18,336 bases of DNA from Rubrivivax sp. Its GTDB lineage: Bacteria; Pseudomonadota; Gammaproteobacteria; Burkholderiales; Burkholderiaceae. Under the pieces are notes generated by a model. It was given only the letters and a program-made list of their open reading frames with translations. It did not search any database and was not told the origin of the DNA. The DNA is taken from NCBI GenBank assembly GCA_004211235.1, contig SEEY01000011.1:1-18336 (forward strand). Reading direction: 5' to 3'. Position numbers and translations under genes: made by a program. Below, one piece after another: positions 1 through 6,663 of this stretch (the first letter of the stretch is position 1; each line of letters opens with the position of its first letter).

Positions 1-494
1 GCCAGATGCCGCGCGTGCGCGTGGCGGACGGCAAGCTGCACCTGCGCGCCACGCCCGGCAAGGGCCCGGGCGACAGCGCGCCGCTCGGCTTCATCCAGGG
101 CGACCCGGCCTTCGAGGTCGAGTTCGACCTGGACATCGATGAAGGCGTGCAGGCCGGCGTCGTCATGTTCTACAGCTCGCGCCTGTATGCCGGCATGGGC
201 GCCAACGCGAAGAGCTTCCAGCTGCACCGCTACGGCCAGGACATCCGCGCCGTGCCCAGGCCCGCAGGCATTGCCCGCCACATGCAGCTCAAGCTGCGCT
301 GCGTGCGCCATGTGCTCACCCTCTTCAGCCGCGTCGACGCGACGCAAGCGTGGACCAAGTTCCCGGTGCAGATGGATGTCAGCGGCTACCACCACAACAC
401 CGCCGGCGGATTCGCCAGCCTGCGGCCGGCGATCTACGCCGCCGGCAACGGCGAGGCGCGGTTCTCGAACCTGCGCTATCGCGCCATCGACTGA
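1..494 (+). CDS. GH43-type glycoside hydrolase, C-terminal domain (5' end outside window)
   Basis: The frame is open from the left edge to the TGA at 492-494, so only about 163 C-terminal residues are present; the ATG at position 6 is almost certainly internal. The visible part looks like the C-terminal concanavalin-A-like beta-sandwich (GH43 C2 type) found behind the five-bladed propeller of many GH43 beta-xylosidases and arabinofuranosidases. Recognisable stretches are [41 protein letters not shown] and the terminal [10 protein letters not shown]. In this family the sandwich packs against the catalytic domain; the catalytic acids are outside the window, so activity and substrate cannot be read. 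The stop is 22 bp before dctP, with only a ribosome binding site between, so the two genes are probably co-transcribed. That suggests the enzyme releases sugars from pectin side chains or xylan. The family call is fairly sure; the substrate is inferred. Confidence 0.75.
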   Translation, partial: QMPRVRVADGKLHLRATPGKGPGDSAPLGFIQGDPAFEVEFDLDIDEGVQAGVVMFYSSRLYAGMGANAKSFQLHRYGQDIRAVPRPAGIARHMQLKLRCVRHVLTLFSRVDATQAWTKFPVQMDVSGYHHNTAGGFASLRPAIYAAGNGEARFSNLRYRAID

Positions 495-516
495 GAAGTA
501 CAGAAGGAGACAAGCC

Positions 517-1476
517 ATGAAGAAGACCCTCACCCTGCTCGCCGCCGCACTGCTCGGCTGCAGCGCCTTCGCCCTCGAACTGAAATCCGCCGACGTCCAC
601 AACAGCGATGACTACCCCACCGTGGCCGCGGTCCGGCAGCTCGGCCAGGCGCTGGCCAAGAGCAGCGGCGGCGCACTGAGCGTCAAGGTCTTCAACAAGG
701 GTGCGCTGGGCACGGAGAAAGAAACCATCGACCTGGTCAAGATCGGCGCGCTGGCGATGACGCGCGTCAACCTCGCGCCGCTGGCGGCGATGTGCCCGAA
801 GACGCTCGTGCCTTCCCTGCCCTTCCTGTTCCGCGACACGGCCCACATGCGCAAGGCCTATGACGGAGCGCCGGGCGAGGAGATCCTCAAGGCCTGCGAG
901 CACCAGGGCATGGTGGGCCTGGCGCTGTACGACTCCGGCTCGCGCTCCATCTACGCGCGCAAGCCCGTCAGGAGCCTGGCCGACACCAAGGGCCTGAAGA
1001 TCCGCGTGCAGCAGAGCGACCTGTCGGTGGCGGCCATGACCGCGCTTGGTGCCAACCCGTCGCCGATGCCTCCGGGCGAGGTCTACACGGGCCTGAAGAC
1101 CGGCCTCATCGACGCCGCCGAGAACAACATCCCCAGCTACGAGGGCTTCCGCCACTTCGAGGCGGCCAAGTTCTACAGCCGCACCGAGCACGCGATGACG
1201 CCCGACGCCCTCTTCATCAGCAGACGAGTCTGGGACAAGCTCAAGCCCGAGCAGCAGACGCAGCTGCGCGAAGCCGCCAAGGCCTCCGTCGCCGTGCAGC
1301 GGCAGCTGTGGGACGCGCAGGAGGCCAAGGCGCTGGCTGCCGTCAAGGCCGCCGGCGCCGAGATCGTCACCGTCGACCGCGAGCCCTTCCGCGCGGCCAT
1401 GCAGCCGGTGATGGCCAAGTTCGTCACCACGCCGGATCTGCAAAAGCTCGTCAAGGCCATTCAAGAAATCAAATGA
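517..1476 (+). CDS. dctP: TRAP transporter substrate-binding protein DctP (uronate type)
   Basis: This 319-residue protein is the periplasmic binding component of a tripartite ATP-independent periplasmic (TRAP) transporter. The ATG at 517 is chosen because AGAAGGAGA (502-510) sits 6 nt upstream and because it gives a clean Sec signal peptide: MKK, a hydrophobic stretch, then probable cleavage after SAFA (residue 19). A Cys at residue 15 lies in LLGC, a poor lipobox, so a soluble protein is more likely. DctP hallmarks are the segment GLKIRVQQS with Arg163, which in this family binds the substrate carboxylate, and LIDAAENN (198-204). Family knowledge makes a sugar acid the likely ligand, and the pectin context points to galacturonate or a small (unsaturated) oligogalacturonate; that is inference. 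Its TGA is the start of the left arm of a long inverted repeat. dctQ follows only after a 339-bp gap, which is unusual for a TRAP operon. Confidence 0.93.
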   Translation: MKKTLTLLAAALLGCSAFALELKSADVHNSDDYPTVAAVRQLGQALAKSSGGALSVKVFNKGALGTEKETIDLVKIGALAMTRVNLAPLAAMCPKTLVPSLPFLFRDTAHMRKAYDGAPGEEILKACEHQGMVGLALYDSGSRSIYARKPVRSLADTKGLKIRVQQSDLSVAAMTALGANPSPMPPGEVYTGLKTGLIDAAENNIPSYEGFRHFEAAKFYSRTEHAMTPDALFISRRVWDKLKPEQQTQLREAAKASVAVQRQLWDAQEAKALAAVKAAGAEIVTVDREPFRAAMQPVMAKFVTTPDLQKLVKAIQEIK

Positions 1477-1517
1477 CCCTAGATCCGGCAGTTGGGCGCA
1501 CCCGAGGGGCTGAGGCC

Positions 1518-1579
1518 GGACACAAACAGTCCTGCGGACTGTTTGTGCCTGCCGAAGGACGGGGCGTCTCGCCCCGGCA
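1518..1579. repeat. Two-hairpin repeat unit, copy 1
   Basis: Hairpin A is a perfect 12-bp stem, CACAAACAGTCC (1521-1532) with GGACTGTTTGTG (1536-1547), and a TGC loop. The linker CCTGCCGAAGGAC follows. Hairpin B is GGGGCG (1561-1566), loop TCT, CGCCCC (1570-1575), then GGCA. Positions 1518-1560 match 1619-1661 with only three differences. Copy 2 starts exactly 101 bp further on and aligns without gaps. Confidence 0.85.
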
Positions 1580-1618
1580 TGGCGAGGCGGGGCGCGGGCA
1601 AGGCGCGACACTGAGCCC

Positions 1619-1680
1619 GGACTCAAACAGTCCTGAGGACTGTTTGTGCCTGGCGAAGGACTTGGCCTCTGGCCAAGGCA
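1619..1680. repeat. Two-hairpin repeat unit, copy 2
   Basis: Hairpin A is CAAACAGTCC (1624-1633), loop TGA, GGACTGTTTG (1637-1646), a perfect 10-bp stem. Hairpin B is TTGGCC (1662-1667), loop TCT, GGCCAA (1671-1676), followed by GGCA. Three pairs of hairpin B differ from copy 1, and in every case both partners have changed so that pairing is kept. A further hairpin, GTGGGC-TGCT-GCCCAC (1685-1700), follows this copy only. Confidence 0.85.
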
Positions 1681-1803
1681 CGCAGTGGGCTGCTGCCCAC
1701 CAGGAGGAGCAACGCGGCCAGCGGCCCGAAGCGCCAGACCAGCGGGCGCGCAGCGGTGCTCACCGAAGTGGTGAACGTCATCCCATATCCAAGGTTCTGA
1801 TGC

Positions 1804-1809
1804 AAGAGG
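1804..1809 (+). promoter_or_regulatory. Shine-Dalgarno sequence of dctQ, inside the inverted-repeat element
   Basis: AAGAGG lies 6 nt before the ATG at 1816 and decides that start over the TTG one codon upstream (1813). It lies within the element bounded at 1475 and 1851, so the element appears to provide the translation signal for dctQ. No other ATG or GTG is in frame between 1816 and the first membrane segment. Confidence 0.6.
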
Positions 1810-1815
1810 CCTTTG

Positions 1816-2343
1816 ATGAGTAGCGAGCGGTCAACTGCCGGGTCTAGGGTCCCGGGCTATACCAAGCTGTGCGCGGCGCTGTCGCGCTGGTCGCTGCGCC
1901 TGGCCGTGCTGGGCCTCGTCGTGCTGATCGTCTGCGTGCAGTGGCAGGTGATCGGCCGCTATCTGCTCAACGACTCGCCGACCTGGACGGAGCCGGTCGC
2001 GCTGATGCTGGTGCTCTACATCACGGCACTGGCCGTGGCGGTGGGCGTGCGCGATGCGGGCCACCTCGGCATGGAGTCCATCGTCGTGCTCTTGCCTCAG
2101 GGTGCGCAGCGCGTGGCCGAGGCGCTGATCCACGTCTGCGTGCTCGCCTTCGCCATCCTGATGGCAGTGGCCGGCTGGGAGTGGCTGACGCTGAAATGGG
2201 CCGAGCCCAAGCCGATGCTGGGCGTGTCGGAAGGCCTGGACTATCTGCCGCTGGTCATCTCCGGCGTGCTCATCGTGTTGTTCTGCATTGAGCACCTGAT
2301 CGCGCTTGCCCGCGGCCAGGCTGTCGAAGAAGCCGGGGTCTAA
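1816..2343 (+). CDS. dctQ: TRAP transporter small permease DctQ
   Basis: This 175-residue protein has four hydrophobic segments, near residues 25-47, 57-77, 91-115 and 138-160, as expected for the small membrane subunit of a TRAP transporter. The DctQ-like core is QWQVIGRYLLNDSPTWTEPVALMLVLYI, with the family's conserved R-Y...W-TEE/P pattern after the first helix. In the family DctQ pairs with DctM in the inner membrane and helps dock the binding protein. ATG 1816 is preferred because of AAGAGG at 1804-1809; TTG 1813 is a possible alternative. The first dozen residues (MSSERSTAGSRV) are encoded by the end of the inverted-repeat element and look unrelated to a normal DctQ N-terminus, as if the element had replaced it. 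A second repeat separates the TAA from dctM by 84 bp. Confidence 0.9.
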   Translation: MSSERSTAGSRVPGYTKLCAALSRWSLRLAVLGLVVLIVCVQWQVIGRYLLNDSPTWTEPVALMLVLYITALAVAVGVRDAGHLGMESIVVLLPQGAQRVAEALIHVCVLAFAILMAVAGWEWLTLKWAEPKPMLGVSEGLDYLPLVISGVLIVLFCIEHLIALARGQAVEEAGV

Positions 2344-2350
2344 GAATGAA

Positions 2351-2427
2351 CCATCCCCCACGCTTGCTTCGCGCGCTGCCCCCCGAGGGGGCGCGTCATC
2401 ACCTTCGGACGGCCGGGCGGTACTGAC
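2351..2427. repeat. Dispersed intergenic repeat between dctQ and dctM
   Basis: The core GCCCCCCGAGGGGGCGC (2378-2394) forms a C-rich/G-rich hairpin. It is followed by CACCTTCGGACGGCCGGGCG (2400-2419) and TACTGACATGG (2421-2431), which contains the dctM start codon. A related block with CCCCCGAGGGGGCGC and TTGGGAGCGGCCCGGCG lies between kduD and ogl (16155-16236). Intergenic repeats of this composition are, from memory, widespread in Comamonadaceae and relatives. The element leaves dctM with no visible Shine-Dalgarno sequence. Confidence 0.6.
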
Positions 2428-3729
2428 ATGGAAGGTTACGAACTTTGGGTCATGTGCGGCAGCTTCGTGCTGCTGCTGTTGCTGGGCGTGCCGGTGGCCT
2501 TTGCCATCGGCCTCTCGTCCATCGCCACGGCGTTCGCGGCCGATCTGCCGATGGCCATCGTCTTCCAGAAGATGGTGGGCGGCATGCAGATCTTTTCCTT
2601 CCTTGCCATTCCGTTCTTCATCTTCGCGGGCGAGCTGATGCTGCACGGCGGCATCGCCGAGCGCATCGTCAACTTCGCCAACCGGCTGGTGGGCCATGTG
2701 CGCGGCGGCCTGGGCATGAGCAATGTGCTCGGCTGCACGCTGTTCGGCGGCGTGGCTGGCTCGCCGCTGGCGGACGTGTCGGCGATGGGCTCGGTCATGA
2801 TCCCGCTGATGAAGCGCGAGGGCTACGACGCCGACTACGCGGTCAACGTGACGACGCATGCGGCGCTGGTCGGCGCGCTGATGCCGACCTCGCACAACCT
2901 CATCATCTACGTGCTCGCCACGGCCGGCATCGCGGCGGTCAGCGTCTTCAACCTGATCCTCGCCTGCCTGATCCCGGCCGTGCTGCTGACCGTGTCCAAC
3001 CTCGTCGCCGCCTATGCCGTTGCCCGCAAGCGCGGCTACCCGACGCACGGCGCCTTCCCGGGCTGGGTGGCGGTGTTCTCGGCCTTCCTGGCGGCGCTGC
3101 CGGGGCTGATGGTGATCGTCATCATCCTGGGCGGCATCCTGAGCGGCGTGTTCACGGCCACCGAGTCGGCGGCCACCGCCGTCTGCTGGGCGCTGCTGGT
3201 CACCGGCGTCGTCTACCGGTCACTCTCCTGGAAGGGCTTCCTGGCCGCCTGCGCCAAGGCCTGCAAGACGACGGGCGTGGTGCTGCTGCTGATCGGCATC
3301 TCGTCGGCCTTCGGCTACTTCATGGCGCTGTACGAGGTGCCGCAGAAGACCGGTGAATGGCTGGAGCAGATGAGCGGCAACAACGCCTGGCTGATCTTCC
3401 TGTGGGTGAACGTGCTGCTGTTCGTGCTGGGCACCTTCCTGGACATGGCGGCCACCATCCTGATCTGCACGCCGATCTTCCTGCCCATCTGCATGAAGGC
3501 CGGCATGGACCCGACGCAGTTCGGCGTCGTCATGCTGCTGAACTGCGCGTTGGGTCTGAACACGCCGCCGGTGGGCAGCGTGCAGTTCGTCGGCTGCGCC
3601 ATCGGCGGCGTGTCGGTGGGCCAGGTCATGCGCTCCATCGCGCCGTTCTATGGGGCACTGCTCGTCACGCTGCTGGCGGCGACCTACATCCCCATGCTGT
3701 CGATGGCGCTGCCCAGGCTGGTCGGCTGA
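2428..3729 (+). CDS. dctM: TRAP transporter large permease DctM
   Basis: This 433-residue protein consists almost entirely of hydrophobic helices and is the ion-coupled transport subunit of the TRAP system. Family signatures are GVPVAFAIGLSS near residues 20-31, FSFLAIPFFIFAGELM (56-71), GGVAGSPLADVSAMGSVMIP in the first half, and FLDMAATILICTPIFLP plus GLNTPPVG in the second half, the two related halves that form the elevator core. Length is normal for DctM. The start at 2428 gives the usual short N-terminus before helix 1, but TACTGAC immediately precedes it and no Shine-Dalgarno sequence is visible; the leader is part of a dispersed repeat. The TGA at 3727-3729 shares its A with the ATG of the following hydrolase gene, so the two are probably translationally coupled. 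With dctP and dctQ it should import a uronic acid or small oligouronide. Confidence 0.95.
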   Translation: MEGYELWVMCGSFVLLLLLGVPVAFAIGLSSIATAFAADLPMAIVFQKMVGGMQIFSFLAIPFFIFAGELMLHGGIAERIVNFANRLVGHVRGGLGMSNVLGCTLFGGVAGSPLADVSAMGSVMIPLMKREGYDADYAVNVTTHAALVGALMPTSHNLIIYVLATAGIAAVSVFNLILACLIPAVLLTVSNLVAAYAVARKRGYPTHGAFPGWVAVFSAFLAALPGLMVIVIILGGILSGVFTATESAATAVCWALLVTGVVYRSLSWKGFLAACAKACKTTGVVLLLIGISSAFGYFMALYEVPQKTGEWLEQMSGNNAWLIFLWVNVLLFVLGTFLDMAATILICTPIFLPICMKAGMDPTQFGVVMLLNCALGLNTPPVGSVQFVGCAIGGVSVGQVMRSIAPFYGALLVTLLAATYIPMLSMALPRLVG

Positions 3730-4814
3730 TGACATCGCGCCGCCGGTTGCTCGCGGGCCTCGCGGCCTGGCCGCTGCTGGCGAGTGCAGACACGCTGGAC
3801 GCCACGCTTGCGGCCGTGCAGCAGCACTGGCGGCCTCGCCTGGCCTGGCGGCCTGATGCGGCCTGGCGCGCCGAAGCGCTGTCCACGGCCCGGAGGTTGA
3901 TCCTGCTGCCCGGCGATGACGGCAGCGCCTTCGCCACCGAGCTGCTCGCCGAACAGGACCGCGGCGGCCACGTCGCCCAACAACTCACGCTGCGCGGCTG
4001 CCTCGGCGACCGCGTGCCCGCCCTCTTCTTGCGACCCAAGAGCCCCGGCCCGCATCCGGCGGTGCTGGTGCTGCATGACCACGGCGCGCGCTTCGACATC
4101 GGCAAGGAAAAGCTGATCCGCCCGCTGACCATGAACCGGTCTGCCGAGGCCTGGGCGCAGCGCTATTTCGAGAACAGCTTCGTCGGCGACACCCTCGTGA
4201 ACGCCGGCTTCGCGGTGCTCGCCATCGACGCCCTCGGCTGGGGCGAGCGCAGCCGGCCCGGCTTCGCCAAGGACGACCAGCAGGCGCTGGCGAACCACCT
4301 GATGCAGCTCGGCCACAGCTGGGCCGGCGTCATCGCCAGCGACGATCTCCGCTCGCACCGCTGGCTGTGCGAGCAGCCTGGCATTGATCCCAAGCGCGTG
4401 GCCGTGCTCGGCTTCTCGATGGGCGCCTTCCGCGCCTGGCAGCTCGCCGCCGTCTGCTCCGAGGTCTCGGCCTGCGTCGCTGCGCATTGGATGTGCACGC
4501 GCGAAGGGCTGCTGCGCGTGGGCGAGCACACGCTGCAGGGCCAATCCGCTTTCAGCATGGCGCACCCCGGGCTGGCGGCCGAACTCGACCACCCCGACGT
4601 CGCTGCGTTGATCGCCCCGCGGCCCTTGCTGCTGTTCGGGTCGCCGGAAGACAAGCTGTTTCCGTGGGACGCCACGCAGGCAACTTGGAAACAGCTCGCC
4701 CGGGCATGGCCCAAGACCGACGCTTTCAGCACGCAGTGCACCCCTGGCGGCCACCGCTTCGACCGGGCTCAGCAAGCCACTGCTCTGGCCTGGCTCCGCC
4801 AACACGGCACTTGA
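3729..4814 (+). CDS. Exported alpha/beta hydrolase (dienelactone-hydrolase-like, putative esterase)
   Basis: The 361-residue product begins MTSRRRLLAGLAAWPLLASA, a short twin-arginine-like signal with probable cleavage near residue 20, so it likely acts in the periplasm. The alpha/beta hydrolase core is clear: HPAVLVLHDHG (109-119, strand and oxyanion region), the nucleophile elbow GFSMG with Ser230, the acid in GSPEDKLFP (Asp308), and the base in GGHRFD (His342). The ATG is chosen because it overlaps the dctM TGA by one base (TGATG), which implies coupling to the transporter. The family includes dienelactone hydrolases and acetyl-xylan-type esterases; in this context removal of acetyl or other ester groups from imported oligosaccharides is plausible, but the substrate cannot be read from sequence. 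The N-terminal 90 residues before the core are not recognised. Confidence 0.8.
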   Translation: MTSRRRLLAGLAAWPLLASADTLDATLAAVQQHWRPRLAWRPDAAWRAEALSTARRLILLPGDDGSAFATELLAEQDRGGHVAQQLTLRGCLGDRVPALFLRPKSPGPHPAVLVLHDHGARFDIGKEKLIRPLTMNRSAEAWAQRYFENSFVGDTLVNAGFAVLAIDALGWGERSRPGFAKDDQQALANHLMQLGHSWAGVIASDDLRSHRWLCEQPGIDPKRVAVLGFSMGAFRAWQLAAVCSEVSACVAAHWMCTREGLLRVGEHTLQGQSAFSMAHPGLAAELDHPDVAALIAPRPLLLFGSPEDKLFPWDATQATWKQLARAWPKTDAFSTQCTPGGHRFDRAQQATALAWLRQHGT

Positions 4815-4829
4815 GCGGCGCCCCCCGCG

Positions 4830-4860
4830 GGTTTGGCATAGTCGGCGCGGCCGACAAACC
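4830..4860. terminator. Nested hairpin after the TRAP/hydrolase block
   Basis: GTCGGC (4841-4846), loop GCG, GCCGAC (4850-4855) forms a 6-bp stem. It is nested in GGTTTG (4830-4835) with CAAACC (4855-4860), sharing one base. It lies 16 bp after the hydrolase stop and 16 bp before the next start. No T-run follows, so this is a candidate terminator or leader structure only. Confidence 0.35.
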
Positions 4861-4875
4861 ACTTCTACGCCGCCA

Positions 4876-5418
4876 ATGCCACTGACCGGCACGCTTCGCA
4901 CCTGGCACGACGACCGCGGCTTCGGCTTCATCGCACCGACGCACGGCGGCGCCGAGCTCTTCGTGCACATCAGCGCCTTTCCCCGCGACGGCGGCAGGCC
5001 GACGCAGGGCGAGCGACTGCAGTATGAATTGGGGCGCGGCCGCCAGGGCGAGGTGCAAGCCGTCAACGTGACGCGGCTCGCCGTGGGAGCCCCGGCACAG
5101 CGCCGGCATGTCGTCGCGGCCAGGCCGCGCCGCTGGTCGGTTCTGATCGTCATCGCGGCACTTGGCGTCGCCGGTGCCCTGGGCTATGACAAGTTGCGCG
5201 GCGCGGCGTTCCGACCCATGCCGCAGACCGTCACGGCGCCAGAAGCCGAAGCGCCCGCCGCATCGTTCCGCTGCGATGGGCGCCGTCACTGCTGGCAGAT
5301 GACCTCTTGCGCGGAGGCCCGCTACTTCCTGAAAAACTGCCCCGGCGTCGAGATGGACGGCAACCATGACGGCACACCCTGCGAGCAGAAATGGTGCACG
5401 TCGCCATTCAGTCGGTAA
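4876..5418 (+). CDS. Cold-shock-domain / membrane / Excalibur-domain protein
   Basis: The 180-residue protein has three parts. Residues 1-70 are a cold-shock (OB-fold) domain with RNP1-like RGFGFI (14-19) and RNP2-like LFVHIS (28-33), which in the family binds single-stranded RNA or DNA. A basic stretch (RRHVVAARPRRW) is followed by one membrane helix at about 88-103. Residues 131-174 are an Excalibur-type domain with paired cysteines and the Ca-loop-like DGNHDGTPCE (161-170), related to the EF-hand-like loop of calcium-binding proteins. By the positive-inside rule the cold-shock domain would be cytoplasmic and the Excalibur domain periplasmic. Cold-shock domains joined to membrane segments are known in proteobacteria; the function of this combination is not established. 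No Shine-Dalgarno sequence is obvious before the ATG. It is probably unrelated to pectin use. Confidence 0.8.
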   Translation: MPLTGTLRTWHDDRGFGFIAPTHGGAELFVHISAFPRDGGRPTQGERLQYELGRGRQGEVQAVNVTRLAVGAPAQRRHVVAARPRRWSVLIVIAALGVAGALGYDKLRGAAFRPMPQTVTAPEAEAPAASFRCDGRRHCWQMTSCAEARYFLKNCPGVEMDGNHDGTPCEQKWCTSPFSR

Positions 5419-5564
5419 GCGGCCTTGCGGCCAACGCCGGCTCTGGGGCAGCCAACAAGGTTGAGGATGAATCGCTTCGAAACCTCGGGCGATCAGGGAA
5501 AGTCTGACGATGGCTTCAGGTCAGGCGAGGGACACACTGCGGCCAGCAGACCTCCGCCACCACC

Positions 5565-5879
5565 ATGAACGAACTCCTCGCCGCCTTCCGCTACACCACC
5601 AACAACTGGGCGCAGATCGGCGCCAGCAAGCTCTGCGGCTGCTGCCACTGCGTCGAGATCTTCACCCCGGAAGACATCGTCGGCTGGACGGGGTTGACGA
5701 TGGACAACCTGACCGATCCCGCAGCCGTGAACCAGCAGACGGCGATGTGCCCGCGCTGCGGCAGCGAAGCCGTGCTGGGCGACGGCAGCGGCTTTCCGAT
5801 CAACGCCAACTTCCTGGCGCGGATGAACGAGGCCTGGTTCCAGCGGACGATGGTCCATCGGCCCGCAGCGAGGAAATGA
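5565..5879 (+). CDS. Hypothetical small protein with cysteine-rich, possibly zinc-binding motif
   Basis: The 104-residue product is not recognised. It has Cys24, Cys26, Cys27 and Cys29 in LCGCCHCVEIF, and a second knuckle MCPRC (Cys62, Cys65), a spacing that would suit a small zinc ribbon. GSGFPINANFLARMNEAWF follows. There is no signal peptide or membrane segment, so it is probably cytoplasmic. The start ATGAACGAACTC at 5565 is the most upstream ATG in frame, but no good Shine-Dalgarno sequence precedes it. It is 30 bp upstream of the next gene in the same direction, suggesting a two-gene unit. The 146 bp before it (5419-5564) hold only a short GGCC-TTGC-GGCC inverted repeat and no promoter I can support. 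Confidence 0.65.
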   Translation: MNELLAAFRYTTNNWAQIGASKLCGCCHCVEIFTPEDIVGWTGLTMDNLTDPAAVNQQTAMCPRCGSEAVLGDGSGFPINANFLARMNEAWFQRTMVHRPAARK

Positions 5880-5909
5880 CGCTAACGTCACCGTCCTGGA
5901 CATGCGCTG

Positions 5910-6581
5910 ATGACCGCAATGAGCTTTGGCTACAAGACCGCGTGGTTCGCCGTCCACACCGCTGATACCCGTGCCGTGGCCGACGCGCTCGGCTTGCGCA
6001 ACCTTCGGCCTTCGTCCGCAGAAGACGGCATCGCCGCCGGCTATGGCGAGGCCGGTCAGGTGTTTCTCACGCCCCCGGTCCGCGGCTGGACTCTGGCGAT
6101 GAGCCAGGGCTTCCTGGACCTTGCCGACGGTGCGCCGCCGGCCTTTGCCGGCCTGCTGCCCAGGCTGTCCGCCGAGTTGCAGGCCGAGGTGCAGTTCTTC
6201 GCGAGCCACCGCGTCGCCGAAGCCCATGCCTGGGCGCGCGCGACCCATGGCGAACTGGCACGCGCCTATGCCTACAACGGCTGCCAGGGCGAGGTGCAGA
6301 TCGACCAAGGTGGGCAGACCGCCGACGAGATCGCCCTCGGCCACCGGTTCTTCAACCCTGCCGCGCCGCAGGCCAGTGGCGACGCCTACTGGGAACGCGA
6401 CGACCTTCGTTACCCGAACGAGGAGGACGTCATGCAGGTCGCGGGCGCCTGGAGCGTCGACCCGCAAAGCCTGGAGGCGCTGCGCGACGGCTTTCTGGCC
6501 GATGGCGGCGTAACGTCAGCCGCTGCGTCGAAGGCTTCGACGCCAACGCCCGCCGGCAAGCCATGGTGGCGCATCTGGTGA
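5910..6581 (+). CDS. Hypothetical protein of unknown family
   Basis: This 223-residue protein has codon bias consistent with a real gene (strong G/C at third positions) and no signal peptide or membrane helix. It starts MTAMSFGYKTAWFAVHTADTRAVADALGL; the ATG at 5919 (MSFGYK...) is an equally plausible start, since neither has a good Shine-Dalgarno sequence. The middle has a long helical stretch (AEAHAWARATHGELARAYAY) followed by WERDDLRYPNEEDVMQVAGAWSVDP. The C-terminus, after about residue 195, is a low-complexity A/S/T/P tail ending WWRIW. I cannot assign a function. It ends 82 bp from the convergent acetylesterase gene; that gap holds short palindromes (CTGCGC-A-GCGCAG at 6640-6652 and CCGCG-CA-CGCGG at 6610-6621) that could end transcription from either side. 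Confidence 0.65.
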   Translation: MTAMSFGYKTAWFAVHTADTRAVADALGLRNLRPSSAEDGIAAGYGEAGQVFLTPPVRGWTLAMSQGFLDLADGAPPAFAGLLPRLSAELQAEVQFFASHRVAEAHAWARATHGELARAYAYNGCQGEVQIDQGGQTADEIALGHRFFNPAAPQASGDAYWERDDLRYPNEEDVMQVAGAWSVDPQSLEALRDGFLADGGVTSAAASKASTPTPAGKPWWRIW

Positions 6582-6663
6582 ACGTGGGCGCCTGACCCCT
6601 GCCTGGAAACCGCGCACGCGGGTGCTGATCAAGGCCTGGCTGCGCAGCGCAGGTCGACCCGGC

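Larger units (their letters stand above)
1475..1851. mobile_element. Hairpin-rich MITE-like element with 20-bp terminal inverted repeats
   Basis: The left arm is GACCCTAGATCCGGCAGTTG (1475-1494). The right arm, CAACTGCCGGGTCTAGGGTC (1832-1851), is its reverse complement except for one position, which would be a G-U pair in RNA. The arms enclose 337 bp with no credible gene but many inverted repeats. The left arm overlaps the dctP stop codon; the right arm lies in codons 6-12 of dctQ. Size, terminal repeats and lack of coding capacity resemble a non-autonomous (MITE-like) element or a large intercistronic RNA structure. I see no target-site duplication beside the arms, so transposition is not demonstrated. 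The element contains two copies of a two-hairpin unit and the Shine-Dalgarno sequence and start codon of dctQ. Confidence 0.6.

Noticed and set aside
379..1626. Long - strand frame opposite the GH43 fragment and dctP
   Set aside because: Antisense shadow of two supported genes, with low-complexity composition and no domain.
1518..1661. Two near-identical 43-bp repeats as a possible CRISPR
   Set aside because: Only two copies, long perfect palindromes inside, a structured spacer, and no cas gene nearby.
1623..1805. 60-codon - strand frame in the dctP-dctQ element with a hydrophobic middle and the ending LRQAQTVLRTV
   Set aside because: The ending is only the translation of the palindromic repeat, and the other repeat copy gives a similar peptide (RQAQTVRRTV) in an unrelated frame. 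No ribosome site.
1475..1851. A complete insertion sequence
   Set aside because: The stretch is too short for a transposase, and I could not find a target-site duplication.
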